39,658 nt of DNA from a bacterium (lineage in GTDB: Bacteria > Myxococcota_A > Bradymonadia > UBA7976 > UBA1532). Position numbers and translations under genes: made by a program. How positions within the stretch are numbered: the first letter of the stretch is position 1; every line of letters starts with the position of its first letter. This document shows, in pieces, positions 31,127-37,966 of this stretch. The notes under the pieces are model-generated. The model was not told where the DNA came from, searched no databases, and was given only the letters and a program-made list of their open reading frames with translations. Location: contig JAUHXL010000011.1 of NCBI GenBank assembly GCA_030426945.1, positions 1 through 39,658 on the forward strand, given 5' to 3'.

Positions 31127-32458
31127 TCAGAAACCCACCTGGCAGCCGATGCTCAGGTCGATGTGCTGGGAGGGCGAGTCCCCGATCAGGTGCAGGAAGT
31201 CCGGGGAGATCACCAGCGCGAAGAGGTCGTTGAACTCGTACAGGTAGCTGGCGCCCAGCGTGTAGTGATAGGGGCCCTCGAGGGTGGTGTCCTTGACGTC
31301 GCCCAGGTCCACCAGGTGGCGCACCCGACCGACGCCGCCGCCCGCGCGCAGCTGCAGCTCGTGGGGGCCGTCGTCGATGACCTTGAACTTCAGCCGACCG
31401 CCCTCGAGGTGGGCGAACTCGACGATCTGCAGGCGCGCGTACGCGCCGAGGCCCAGCCAATCGGTGGCCCAGAAGTCGAGCTCGAGCAGCGCGTGGAAGG
31501 GCGCGACGGCGAAGCCGGGCCGGATGTCGGCGCTCTTGGTGTTCTGAGGCTCGGCGCGCTCGGTGATGAAGCCGGCGCCGCTGCCGATGCTGAGCGCGAC
31601 GGTCACGTAGCGGCGCACCGAGGCGTCGTCCTCTTCCCACTCGTCGCCGCCCACCAGGCTCGAGCCGCTCGGGATCTCGTCACCGAAGCGGTCGCCCCGG
31701 ATCTCCACGACGAGGGGATCCTTGGCGCTGTGGACGTTGGCGATGATGCGCCCGGAGCGGTCCTCGGCGAGGATGTAGTAGCTGAGCGTGCGCCCCGCCA
31801 CGAAGCGACCCGGGATGCGGGCGCTGAACGCGCGCCGGCCGTCCGGCCGCATCTCGATCTGCTGCACCTGATCCGATCGGGCGCTGCGAAAGTACAGATA
31901 CACCCGGTAGACGTGCGGGTTGATCGCGTCCGCCACCTCGGCGGTGACGGTCAGGTTCTCACCCCCGCGGGCACGCGGGATGGGCGTGTGCCGCAGATCG
32001 TCGGCGGCCGGCGGCGCGGGCTCGCGGGGCGGATCCCGGCGGACCGGACCGCGCCGCCGCGCCTCGTCACGGGCCTCGTCGAACAGCCGCTCGAGGCTGG
32101 GGGTGCTCACCAGCGGATCGAGGCGGGCCTGCTCGTCCACCAGCAGCGCCTGCACGAAGTCGGCGACCGCTCGATCGGCGTCCTTGTCCCGGACGTGCAC
32201 CAGGATGCCGCGCTGAATGTAGACCTCGGACAGCACCGGCGTGCGGATGCCGTACTGCTCGCTCAGGCGGATGGCGCGGTTCAGCGCGTCCTCGGCCGCC
32301 TCGAGCTCGAGGTTGTCGTAATAGGACCGGGCGTCGTCGAGGAGCCGGCCCACCTCGCCCTCGGCCTGATAGGCATTGCGTTGGGCCGGGGCGGGGGCCG
32401 GGGCGAGCAGAGGCGCCGCCAGCAACGTCGCGATGAGGATGCCTGGACGCACGATCAC
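31127..32458 (-). CDS. Outer-membrane protein with TPR-like N-terminus and beta-barrel-like C-terminus
   Basis: 443 residues from a GTG start that overlaps the OmpA-like gene's stop (GTGA). Signal peptide about 1-25. Residues about 30-125 are helical (RLLDDARSYYDNLELEAAED; YIQRGILVHVRDKDADRAVA), a TPR-like unit; a beta sandwich (about 165-255) carries charged strands (VYRVYLYFRSARSDQVQQIE); the last 160 residues resemble barrel strands and end in Phe (DLSIGCQVGF). Third gene of an envelope operon with the DUF4398-like and OmpA-like lipoproteins. Function unknown; interaction with the peptidoglycan-binding OmpA-like protein is plausible from coupling. Confidence 0.86.
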   Translation of the reverse strand: MIVRPGILIATLLAAPLLAPAPAPAQRNAYQAEGEVGRLLDDARSYYDNLELEAAEDALNRAIRLSEQYGIRTPVLSEVYIQRGILVHVRDKDADRAVADFVQALLVDEQARLDPLVSTPSLERLFDEARDEARRRGPVRRDPPREPAPPAADDLRHTPIPRARGGENLTVTAEVADAINPHVYRVYLYFRSARSDQVQQIEMRPDGRRAFSARIPGRFVAGRTLSYYILAEDRSGRIIANVHSAKDPLVVEIRGDRFGDEIPSGSSLVGGDEWEEDDASVRRYVTVALSIGSGAGFITERAEPQNTKSADIRPGFAVAPFHALLELDFWATDWLGLGAYARLQIVEFAHLEGGRLKFKVIDDGPHELQLRAGGGVGRVRHLVDLGDVKDTTLEGPYHYTLGASYLYEFNDLFALVISPDFLHLIGDSPSQHIDLSIGCQVGF

Positions 32459-33654
32459 TTCTTGATGATGTGGAACTCGACGCGGCGGTTGGCCGCTCGG
32501 CCCTCGGAGGTGCGGTTGTCTTCGATCGGGCGCGTCTCGCCGTAGCCCTCGCTGATCAGGCGGTCAGGGGCGATGCCCTGACCGATCAGGTAGCGCCGGA
32601 CGGACTCGGCCCGCTGCTTCGACAGTGTCAGGTTGTAGCGATCACTGCCCCGGCTGTCGGTGTGCCCCTCGATGCGCACGTTCAGGTGCGGCAGGTCGTT
32701 GAGCGCCTGCGCCACCTCGTTGAGCAGCCCGAAGGACTTGGGCAGGATGCGCGCCTTGTTCGTCGCGAAGTAGATGGTCTGCTTGAGCTCGATGCGGTCG
32801 TCCTTGACCACGATCGTCTTGTAGATGTCCGGGCAGCCGTCTTCGTCCGCGTCGCCGTCGTAGTCCTCGGGCTGGTTCGGGCACTGATCGACGCCGTCCG
32901 CGATGCGATCCTGGTCGTTGTCGGGATCCGGGCAGCCGTCCGCGTCCTCGAACCCGTCCTTGTCCTCGGGCTGCAGGGGGCACTTGTCGACGCCGTCGAG
33001 GATGCCGTCGTTGTCGTTGTCGGGATCCGGGCAGCCGTCCTCGTCCTGGAAGTTGTCCTTGTCTTCCGGGTTGTCCGGGCACTGATCCACGTCGTCGGCG
33101 ATGCCGTCGCCGTCCCGATCCTTGGCCAGATCGGGGCAGCCGTCCTCGTCCTGGTCGCCGTCGAAGTCCTCAGGATCGTGCGGGCAGCGATCCTTGCTGT
33201 CCGGCAGGCCGTCGCCGTCGGAGTCCTGATCCTCCGGGCAGCCGTCCTCGTCTTCGTAGTTGTCCTTGTCCTCGGGCGCGTCGGGGCACAGATCGACATC
33301 GTCGAGGATGCCGTCACCGTCGCGATCCGCGTTGACCTGGCACTCCGGCCGGCGCGCGACGCGCTCGACCTCGAGCGAGGCCTCGAGGGCCTGGTCGAGG
33401 TGGGCCTTGGCCCGGAAATAGGCGCCCTGCTCCAGCTCGAGGTGCGTGAACTCCAGGTGCGCCTGCGCGACCGCGAGCTCCCGAGGGGCGCACTTGTAGC
33501 CCGGCTTCGCCACAGCCTGCAGCTTCTCACCGGCGGTGTGGGCCTTGGCCTTCAAGGCGGCGCCGGTGGCGCAACCGCTCAGCGCCAGGCCGAGGAGGGC
33601 CAAGCCGCCCAGCGCCCACCGCGCCGTCCGCTCCACGCGCGCAACGCCGCTCAC
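32455..33654 (-). CDS. OmpA-family lipoprotein with thrombospondin type 3 repeats
   Basis: 399 residues from a GTG start overlapping the upstream stop. Lipobox LSGC near residue 28. A short helical segment (about 55-100) is followed by at least five TSP3-type calcium-binding repeats (about 108-275; units like DRDGDGILDDVDLCPDAPED and EDEDGCP). The C-terminal OmpA/MotB domain (about 283-399) has the peptidoglycan-contacting motif VRIEGHTDSRGSDRYNLTLS with AESVRRYLI and ending ANRRVEFHI. It should tether the outer membrane to peptidoglycan, with a calcium-stiffened spacer. Centre gene of a three-gene operon. Confidence 0.94.
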   Translation of the reverse strand: MSGVARVERTARWALGGLALLGLALSGCATGAALKAKAHTAGEKLQAVAKPGYKCAPRELAVAQAHLEFTHLELEQGAYFRAKAHLDQALEASLEVERVARRPECQVNADRDGDGILDDVDLCPDAPEDKDNYEDEDGCPEDQDSDGDGLPDSKDRCPHDPEDFDGDQDEDGCPDLAKDRDGDGIADDVDQCPDNPEDKDNFQDEDGCPDPDNDNDGILDGVDKCPLQPEDKDGFEDADGCPDPDNDQDRIADGVDQCPNQPEDYDGDADEDGCPDIYKTIVVKDDRIELKQTIYFATNKARILPKSFGLLNEVAQALNDLPHLNVRIEGHTDSRGSDRYNLTLSKQRAESVRRYLIGQGIAPDRLISEGYGETRPIEDNRTSEGRAANRRVEFHIIKK

Positions 33655-34055
33655 AGGTGACTCCCGCTGGGCTCGCCGGTGGGGGGGGCGCCGAGGCTGG
33701 GGGGGTTCGGTCCGGCCGGCGCGGCCTCGCCGGGCGCGGGCAGACCGCGCGCCGGGTTCGTCCGCGCCTTCTCCCGCGCGTCCTCGGCGAAGGCGCGCGC
33801 CTTCTTGGCGAGGTCGATCGCGCGCTGGAAGTCGGAGTAGCCCTCCTCCTCGCGCGCCTTGCGCAGATACTCGACGGCGCTCTGGTACTCGTAGATCGCG
33901 TACTGCTCGGCCTCGATGCCGCGGGCGGCCTCGAGCGCGACGGTGGCGTCGGCGATGGACGTCGTGGCGGTGATGGGTCCGCAGCCGACCGCGCCGACGG
34001 CGGCGGTCAGGAGCGCACCCAGCAGGCGGCGCAGCGGGCGACCGGGCCGTTGCAC
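33651..34055 (-). CDS. DUF4398-like lipoprotein
   Basis: 134 residues using GTG at 34055, which lies 7 bases after GGGGGAG; in-frame GTG codons at 34061 and 34073 are alternatives (up to 140 residues). Lipobox VGC in AAVGAVGCG. The mature part is a helical hairpin: ADATVALEAARGIEAEQYAI, then YLRKAREEEGYSDFQRAIDL and AKKARAFAEDAREKA, characteristic of DUF4398 proteins that accompany OmpA-like lipoproteins. A Pro/Gly-rich tail follows. First gene of the operon; its stop overlaps the OmpA-like start (GTGA). Confidence 0.85.
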   Translation of the reverse strand: MQRPGRPLRRLLGALLTAAVGAVGCGPITATTSIADATVALEAARGIEAEQYAIYEYQSAVEYLRKAREEEGYSDFQRAIDLAKKARAFAEDAREKARTNPARGLPAPGEAAPAGPNPPSLGAPPTGEPSGSHL

Positions 34056-34090
34056 GTACACACTCTCCCCCACGGTCGAAAGGGCGAGAC

Positions 34091-34120
34091 CATCTACACC
34101 CCGCGCCGCCGCGGTGTCAA
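34091..34120 (-). promoter_or_regulatory. Sigma-70-type promoter of the DUF4398-OmpA operon
   Basis: Minus strand TTGACA (34120-34115, perfect), 18 bases ending in TG, then TAGATG (34096-34091). It is 36 bases before the preferred GTG start. One of the clearest promoters in the window. Confidence 0.62.
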
Positions 34121-34215
34121 CATCGGGGCGCGCTGGCGTCCGCGCGCCATGCGGGTTCGCGCGCGCCGACCAGCCGAGCGCGCGGGGTCGACGGGGTGGG
34201 CGGCGCTCGAGGCGC

Positions 34216-34704
34216 TCAGCCGAGCAGCTGCTCGATCTGCGCCTGTACGGCGTCGGTCGGCAGCCGCTGGGCCACCGCGAGCTCCTGCACGAGCAGCTGC
34301 GTCGCGGTCTCGTGCACCCGGCGCTCGCCGTAGGACAGCTGCTTGTCCCGCGACATCAGGTGCAGATCGCGCAGCACCTGGGCCACCTCGCGCAGATCGC
34401 CGCTCTGCAGCTTCTCGTAGTAGCGCCGCTGGCGGCGGTTCCAGTTGGGCTCGTCGATCGCCGTCTCGGTGGCGCGCAGGCGCTCGAGCACCTCGCCGAT
34501 CTGCTGCTTGTCGACCACGCTGCGCAGGCCGACCTGCTCGGCGTTGGTGAGGGGCACGCGGATGGTGTCCTCGGAGTCGATGCACTTGAGGACGTAGAAG
34601 CGGCTGGTGAAGCCGGAGATCTCGAGCTCCTCGATCCGCAGGATCTCGGTCACCCCCTGCACTGGATACACCGCCATGTCGCCCACACTGAACGCAATCG
34701 CCAC
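34216..34704 (-). CDS. carD: CarD family transcriptional regulator (CdnL-like)
   Basis: 162 residues. The N-terminal CarD/TRCF-type domain (FSVGDMAVYPVQGVTEILRI, then SRFYVLKC) contacts the RNA polymerase beta subunit; the C-terminal helical domain contains ANWNRR-like EPNWNRRQRRYYEKLQSGDL with the conserved tryptophan that stabilises the open complex. No zinc-finger or AT-hook extension, so it is the short CdnL type, which acts at rRNA and other sigma-70 promoters, and not the long myxobacterial CarD. I prefer GTG at 34704 (GAGG five bases upstream) over GTG at 34710, which overlaps that GAGG. Confidence 0.95.
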   Translation of the reverse strand: MAIAFSVGDMAVYPVQGVTEILRIEELEISGFTSRFYVLKCIDSEDTIRVPLTNAEQVGLRSVVDKQQIGEVLERLRATETAIDEPNWNRRQRRYYEKLQSGDLREVAQVLRDLHLMSRDKQLSYGERRVHETATQLLVQELAVAQRLPTDAVQAQIEQLLG

Positions 34705-34802
34705 ACGCACCTCGCTTGATCACGGGCCGCGCCCCCGGAGGGGCGGGGTCGTCTGGAGTTGGGCGACCAGCTAGCAGTGTTCGTGCCATGGCCCACGTCA
34801 CT

Positions 34803-34830
34803 GGACTACCGGCACACAACGACTTGAAAA
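34803..34830 (-). promoter_or_regulatory. Weak candidate promoter of carD
   Basis: Minus strand TTTTCA (34830-34825), 16 bases, TAGTCC (34808-34803). Poor match but in the AT-richer patch and sharing the TAG form of -10 seen elsewhere; it would give a leader of about 90 bases. Confidence 0.3.
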
Positions 34831-34966
34831 CAATGAGGAAACGCCAAGTATGGCGCGGCGATCACGGTGGCGAGCGGATCCGCCACAGGGGCGACGTGCG
34901 CGGGCGCACGGCTCGAAAAACGTCGCGTTTTCGGACTGTTGCCCGATCGGAAGGTGGAGCGGCCAC

Positions 34967-34992
34967 CCCCCGTGACGTGATCGTCACGGGGG
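34967..34992 (-). terminator. Hairpin terminator candidate after the 107-residue protein gene
   Basis: Perfect 11-base arms (CCCCCGTGACG and its complement) around a 4-base loop, 9 bases past the stop codon. No U-tract, so termination may be Rho-assisted. Confidence 0.5.
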
Positions 34993-35001
34993 CGGCGCGG
35001 C

Positions 35002-35325
35002 TCAGGCGGCGGTGCGGGCCAGCCCGCGCTGAAGGGAGATCAGGCGGCCGGTCGACAGACCGAGCAGCTTGCGCCGGTACTCGGCGTCGCCCTTCTTCAG
35101 CTCGACGATGCGATCGACGAGGGCCTCGCGGCTGCCGAAGCGCTCGCGCAGCTCGGTCTCGCGGGCGAGCAGGCGCAGCAGCTTGCGGTTGCTGACCCGC
35201 ATCAGGCGGTCCTTGAAGTCGGCCTCGGTCTCCTCGGCCTGCTTGTCCAGCAGGGGCACGAGCTTGTCGACGAGGGCCTCCTTGCTTCCGAACTGCGTCT
35301 TGACGGTATGCAGAGGCGCGGCCAT
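35002..35325 (-). CDS. Small conserved-looking helical protein of unknown function
   Basis: 107 residues; AAGGAC lies upstream of the ATG at 35325. The sequence is rich in Lys, Arg, Glu and Leu and contains an internal duplication: FGSKEALVDKLVPLL (about 12-26) and FGSREALVDRIVELK (about 64-78), each followed by a helix with an R-L-L/K-L-L pattern (RKLLRLLARE; RRKLLGLSTG). This suggests two similar helical units that may bind nucleic acid or another protein. No family is recognised. It is divergent from the parvulin gene and transcribed towards carD. Confidence 0.82.
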   Translation of the reverse strand: MAAPLHTVKTQFGSKEALVDKLVPLLDKQAEETEADFKDRLMRVSNRKLLRLLARETELRERFGSREALVDRIVELKKGDAEYRRKLLGLSTGRLISLQRGLARTAA

Positions 35326-35364
35326 AAAGTCTGTCCTTCTCTCGGTCGGTCGAAACGGGCGGGC

Positions 35365-35393
35365 GTGATAGCACAGCGGTTCCCGACCAACAA
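35365..35393 (-). promoter_or_regulatory. Candidate promoter of the 107-residue protein gene
   Basis: Minus strand TTGTTG (35393-35388), 17 bases, TATCAC (35370-35365), 40 bases before the ATG. It overlaps the beginning of the divergent parvulin gene. A possible plus-strand promoter for the latter is TTGACG (35300-35305) with TAAAGT (35325-35330), spacer 19. Confidence 0.38.
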
Positions 35394-36969
35394 GCGTTTC
35401 TGGTGCGGCGCGCTCCCCGTCGGGGGGCTGCTCGCGCTCGTGGCCCTCGCCGGGTGCCGCGCGCCGGCGCCGTCGGCGGCGCCCGACGCGGCCCCCGAGC
35501 GCCCCACCCGCGCTCGCCCGGCCCCGGACGCCGGAGACGACGTCGCGGTGCCCGCCGACGCCATCGGTCGGGCGGGGCCGGTGATCATGCGCCCGGCCGA
35601 CGTGGCGCGCGCGGTCGAGCAGGCGCGCGTGCTGCAGCATTGGAACACCGGCACGCCGCCGCCGCTGGACGCGCTGGCCTCGATCACCGTGCGCCGGCGC
35701 CTGCTGATCCGCGCGCTGGAGCAGCGCCTGGTGCGCACCGAGGCCGCGGCGCGGGGGCTGTCGGCGCCCGCGGCCGAGGTGGACGCCCTGCTGCGCTCGG
35801 CCGCCGTGGGTACGCCACCGCGCGCCGAGGATCTGCCGGACGCCGGGGCGCCCCTGCCCGACGCCGCCGCGCGCGCCGCCGCGCGGCTGGGCACGACGCC
35901 CGACGTCGTCCGTGAGGTCGCACAGGATCTGGTGGTCGCGCGGCTGCTGGCGACGGATCTCGTGGAGCGGGTGCCCGAGGCCACCATCGAGCAGGCCTGG
36001 CGGGCCGAGCGCACGCGGGCGACCGCCCGCCTCGTGTCGGTGCCCCGCGTCCCCACGGCCCGCGAGATCGACGCCGCCGAGCGCACCCGCGAGGCGGACA
36101 TCGCGGCCTGGTACGCGCGCAACCTGCATCGCTTCCGGACGCCCGAGCGCGCCGAGGTTCAGCGCCTGTTCGTGGCGGCCGCGCCCGACGATCCGGCCGC
36201 GCGCGCCGCGGCCCGCGCCAAGCTGAAGGCGCTCCGGGCGCGGGTGGAGGCCGGCGAGGCCTTCGACGCGGTGGCGCGCGCGGGCAGCGAGGGGCCCTTC
36301 GCGGCCCGCGGGGGCGCCGTCGGGCTGGTGGGCCGCAAGCGCCTGCCGTTGGCCTTCGAGCAGGCGATCGGCGTCCTGGGGGAGCCGGTCGACGAGCCCG
36401 CCGGCGTGGCCGTCTACCGGGTGGTGCGGCGCGTGCCGGCGGTCGATCGCCCGCTGACCGACTCACGGATCCACCGCGAGGCCGCCGCCGCCATCCTCGA
36501 GGCCGAGGACCAGCTGCCCCACGCCCGCGCGGTGGCCGACCAGGTGCGCGCCCTGCTCGCCGAGGGTGCCGAGACACCGGCGCTGGCCGCGCTGGTGCAG
36601 CGCGAGCGCCTGGCGGCCGAGAGCACCCCCGCCTTCGCCCGCAGCGCGGCGCCCATCGTGCCCGGCATCGGCCACGCGCCGGCCCTGTTCGACGACCTGT
36701 TCGCCCGCACGTCGGCGGCCCCGGTCACCGCGGTCCACCGGGTGCGCCAGCACTACGTCGTGGGACGCCGGACTTCCTTCGAGGCGCCCGCCGCGGACGC
36801 CTGGGCGAAGGCGCGGGCCGAGTTCGCGCCGGCCTGGCGGGCGCGTCAGCGCGGGCGCGCGATCGAGGACTGGCTGCAGCGTACGCTGAAGGACGCGCCG
36901 ACGTGGGTCGACGTCGAGCGGCTCGAGGCCCTCGAGCTGCCGGGGGTGGGCGCCGCGACCCAGCGCTGA
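35365..36969 (+). CDS. Parvulin-type peptidyl-prolyl isomerase lipoprotein
   Basis: 534 residues from GTG at 35365, chosen because it directly precedes a lipoprotein signal (LLALVALAGC). After a Pro/Ala-rich spacer, residues about 80-240 are helical, as in SurA-type chaperone arms (LLIRALEQRLVRTEAAARGL). The PPIC/rotamase domain is at about 259-358 (RAEVQRLFVAAAP, GGAVGLVGRKRLPLAFEQAI, GEPVDEPAGVAVYRV). A second, weaker parvulin-like segment may follow (about 400-500: FARSAAPIVPGIGHAPALFD). It should assist folding of secreted or outer-membrane proteins, which fits a region full of outer-membrane genes and the nearby bamD. Confidence 0.9.
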   Translation: MIAQRFPTNKRFWCGALPVGGLLALVALAGCRAPAPSAAPDAAPERPTRARPAPDAGDDVAVPADAIGRAGPVIMRPADVARAVEQARVLQHWNTGTPPPLDALASITVRRRLLIRALEQRLVRTEAAARGLSAPAAEVDALLRSAAVGTPPRAEDLPDAGAPLPDAAARAAARLGTTPDVVREVAQDLVVARLLATDLVERVPEATIEQAWRAERTRATARLVSVPRVPTAREIDAAERTREADIAAWYARNLHRFRTPERAEVQRLFVAAAPDDPAARAAARAKLKALRARVEAGEAFDAVARAGSEGPFAARGGAVGLVGRKRLPLAFEQAIGVLGEPVDEPAGVAVYRVVRRVPAVDRPLTDSRIHREAAAAILEAEDQLPHARAVADQVRALLAEGAETPALAALVQRERLAAESTPAFARSAAPIVPGIGHAPALFDDLFARTSAAPVTAVHRVRQHYVVGRRTSFEAPAADAWAKARAEFAPAWRARQRGRAIEDWLQRTLKDAPTWVDVERLEALELPGVGAATQR

Positions 36970-37071
36970 GCGGGCCGCGCTGCGCTGCCGGGCGCCCTCG
37001 CCCCGTGCGGCGGTGGCGGCGGCCGCTGGCGGAGCGGCGCAGCGGCCCGAGAGGCCGGCGGACGGACCGGA

Positions 37072-37857
37072 TCAGCCCGAGTGGCTGCGCAGCCAGTCGC
37101 GGGCGTCCTCGGCCTCGTCGCTCTCGGGGCGGGTCTCGACGATGCGTCGCGCCACCGCGGCCGCGTCGGCGGGCCGGTCGAGCGTCTGGTAGACCCCGAC
37201 CAGCATCCACGCCCCCTCGAGCCAGCGGTCGGGCACGTCGGCGAAGTCCTCGAGGACCACCTCGAGTCGTCCGCGCGCCGAGATCGGCCGCTCCTGGTTC
37301 AGGTAGAAGCGCGCGACGTACAGCTCGTGGTCGGCGAGAGCCCGGCGACCGTCGAGGATACGGGCCTTCGCCTTGGCGACGTTCTCGTGGTCCGGGAAGC
37401 GGCTGACGTAGCCCTCGTAGGCCGCGATGGCCTCGCGGGTCGCCACCTGGTCCTTCTCGTGTGCGGGCGGGAAGAGCACGAAATCACTGGGGATTTGCTC
37501 GAAGTGCGCCTCGGCGATTTGCCACATCGCGTAGGGCACCTCGCGATGGTTGGGGCGCCCCCGCATGAACAGGCGGTACGCGTCGATCGCCTCGATGAAC
37601 TTGTCCTGCTCGAAGTAGCTGTCGGCGATGCGCAGCTCCGAGAGCGCGGCGTACTTGCTGTAGGCGAACTTGCTCTTCACGAACGTGAAGTGCTTGACGG
37701 CCTCGATGAAGTTCTCGTCCTCGAAGGCCTCCATGCCCTGCTCGTAGCGATAGCGCGCGGTGCCGGCGTAGGTGGCGTCCGGTTGCGCGCCGCCGCACCC
37801 GATGGTGGTCAACAGCAGCGCGAGCAGCGGGAGGAGGTGGCGGTGCGGTGCGTTCAT
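37072..37857 (-). CDS. bamD: Outer membrane protein assembly factor BamD
   Basis: Lipoprotein of the beta-barrel assembly machine, 261 residues, near the usual size. Lipobox TIGC at about residue 22. TPR-type repeats dominate: YRYEQGMEAFEDENFIEAVK, ALSELRIADSYFEQDKFIEA, the BamD-typical VPYAMWQIAEAHFEQIP and the block RFPDHENVAKAKARILDGRR with the YFRKG-like positions. ATG at 37857 is preferred to a GTG at 37860. Convergent with the parvulin gene (102 bases between) and divergent from the metalloprotease gene. Confidence 0.93.
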   Translation of the reverse strand: MNAPHRHLLPLLALLLTTIGCGGAQPDATYAGTARYRYEQGMEAFEDENFIEAVKHFTFVKSKFAYSKYAALSELRIADSYFEQDKFIEAIDAYRLFMRGRPNHREVPYAMWQIAEAHFEQIPSDFVLFPPAHEKDQVATREAIAAYEGYVSRFPDHENVAKAKARILDGRRALADHELYVARFYLNQERPISARGRLEVVLEDFADVPDRWLEGAWMLVGVYQTLDRPADAAAVARRIVETRPESDEAEDARDWLRSHSG

Positions 37858-37908
37858 CACCGGCGGCGTCTACCACCAAGGGCGGGTCGAGGGCAACGGG
37901 CGCGTCGA

Positions 37909-37938
37909 TTGACCGATGGCGGCCCGTTCCGCTACACA
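37909..37938 (+). promoter_or_regulatory. Candidate sigma-70 promoter of the metalloprotease gene
   Basis: TTGACC (37909-37914), 18 bases, TACACA (37933-37938); the transcript would start about 22 bases before the GTG at 37967, leaving just enough room for its GAGGAG ribosome site. Confidence 0.52.
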
Positions 37939-37966
37939 GGCCGGCGCCGTCGCCGAGGAGCGCCCC

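Larger units (their letters stand above)
34705..35001. other. Intergenic region upstream of carD
   Basis: 297 bases with no convincing coding frame. It holds a hairpin at 34967-34992 next to the stop of the small gene at 35002, a perfect 6-base-arm hairpin (34896-34909), an inverted repeat CGAAAA...TTTTCG (34914-34933) and, on the minus strand, a weak carD promoter. The relatively AT-rich patch 34815-34850 is the likeliest control region. Confidence 0.5.

Noticed and set aside
34897-34992. Small RNA gene on the plus strand ending at the hairpin 34967-34992
   Set aside because: Hairpins are present but there is no good promoter, no U-tract and no coherent overall fold; the hairpin fits better as the end of the neighbouring gene on the minus strand.
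35326-35364. Earlier start for the parvulin lipoprotein (ATG at 35308)
   Set aside because: It would put about 19 charged residues ahead of the lipoprotein signal and begin inside the divergent gene; GTG at 35365 gives a normal signal peptide.
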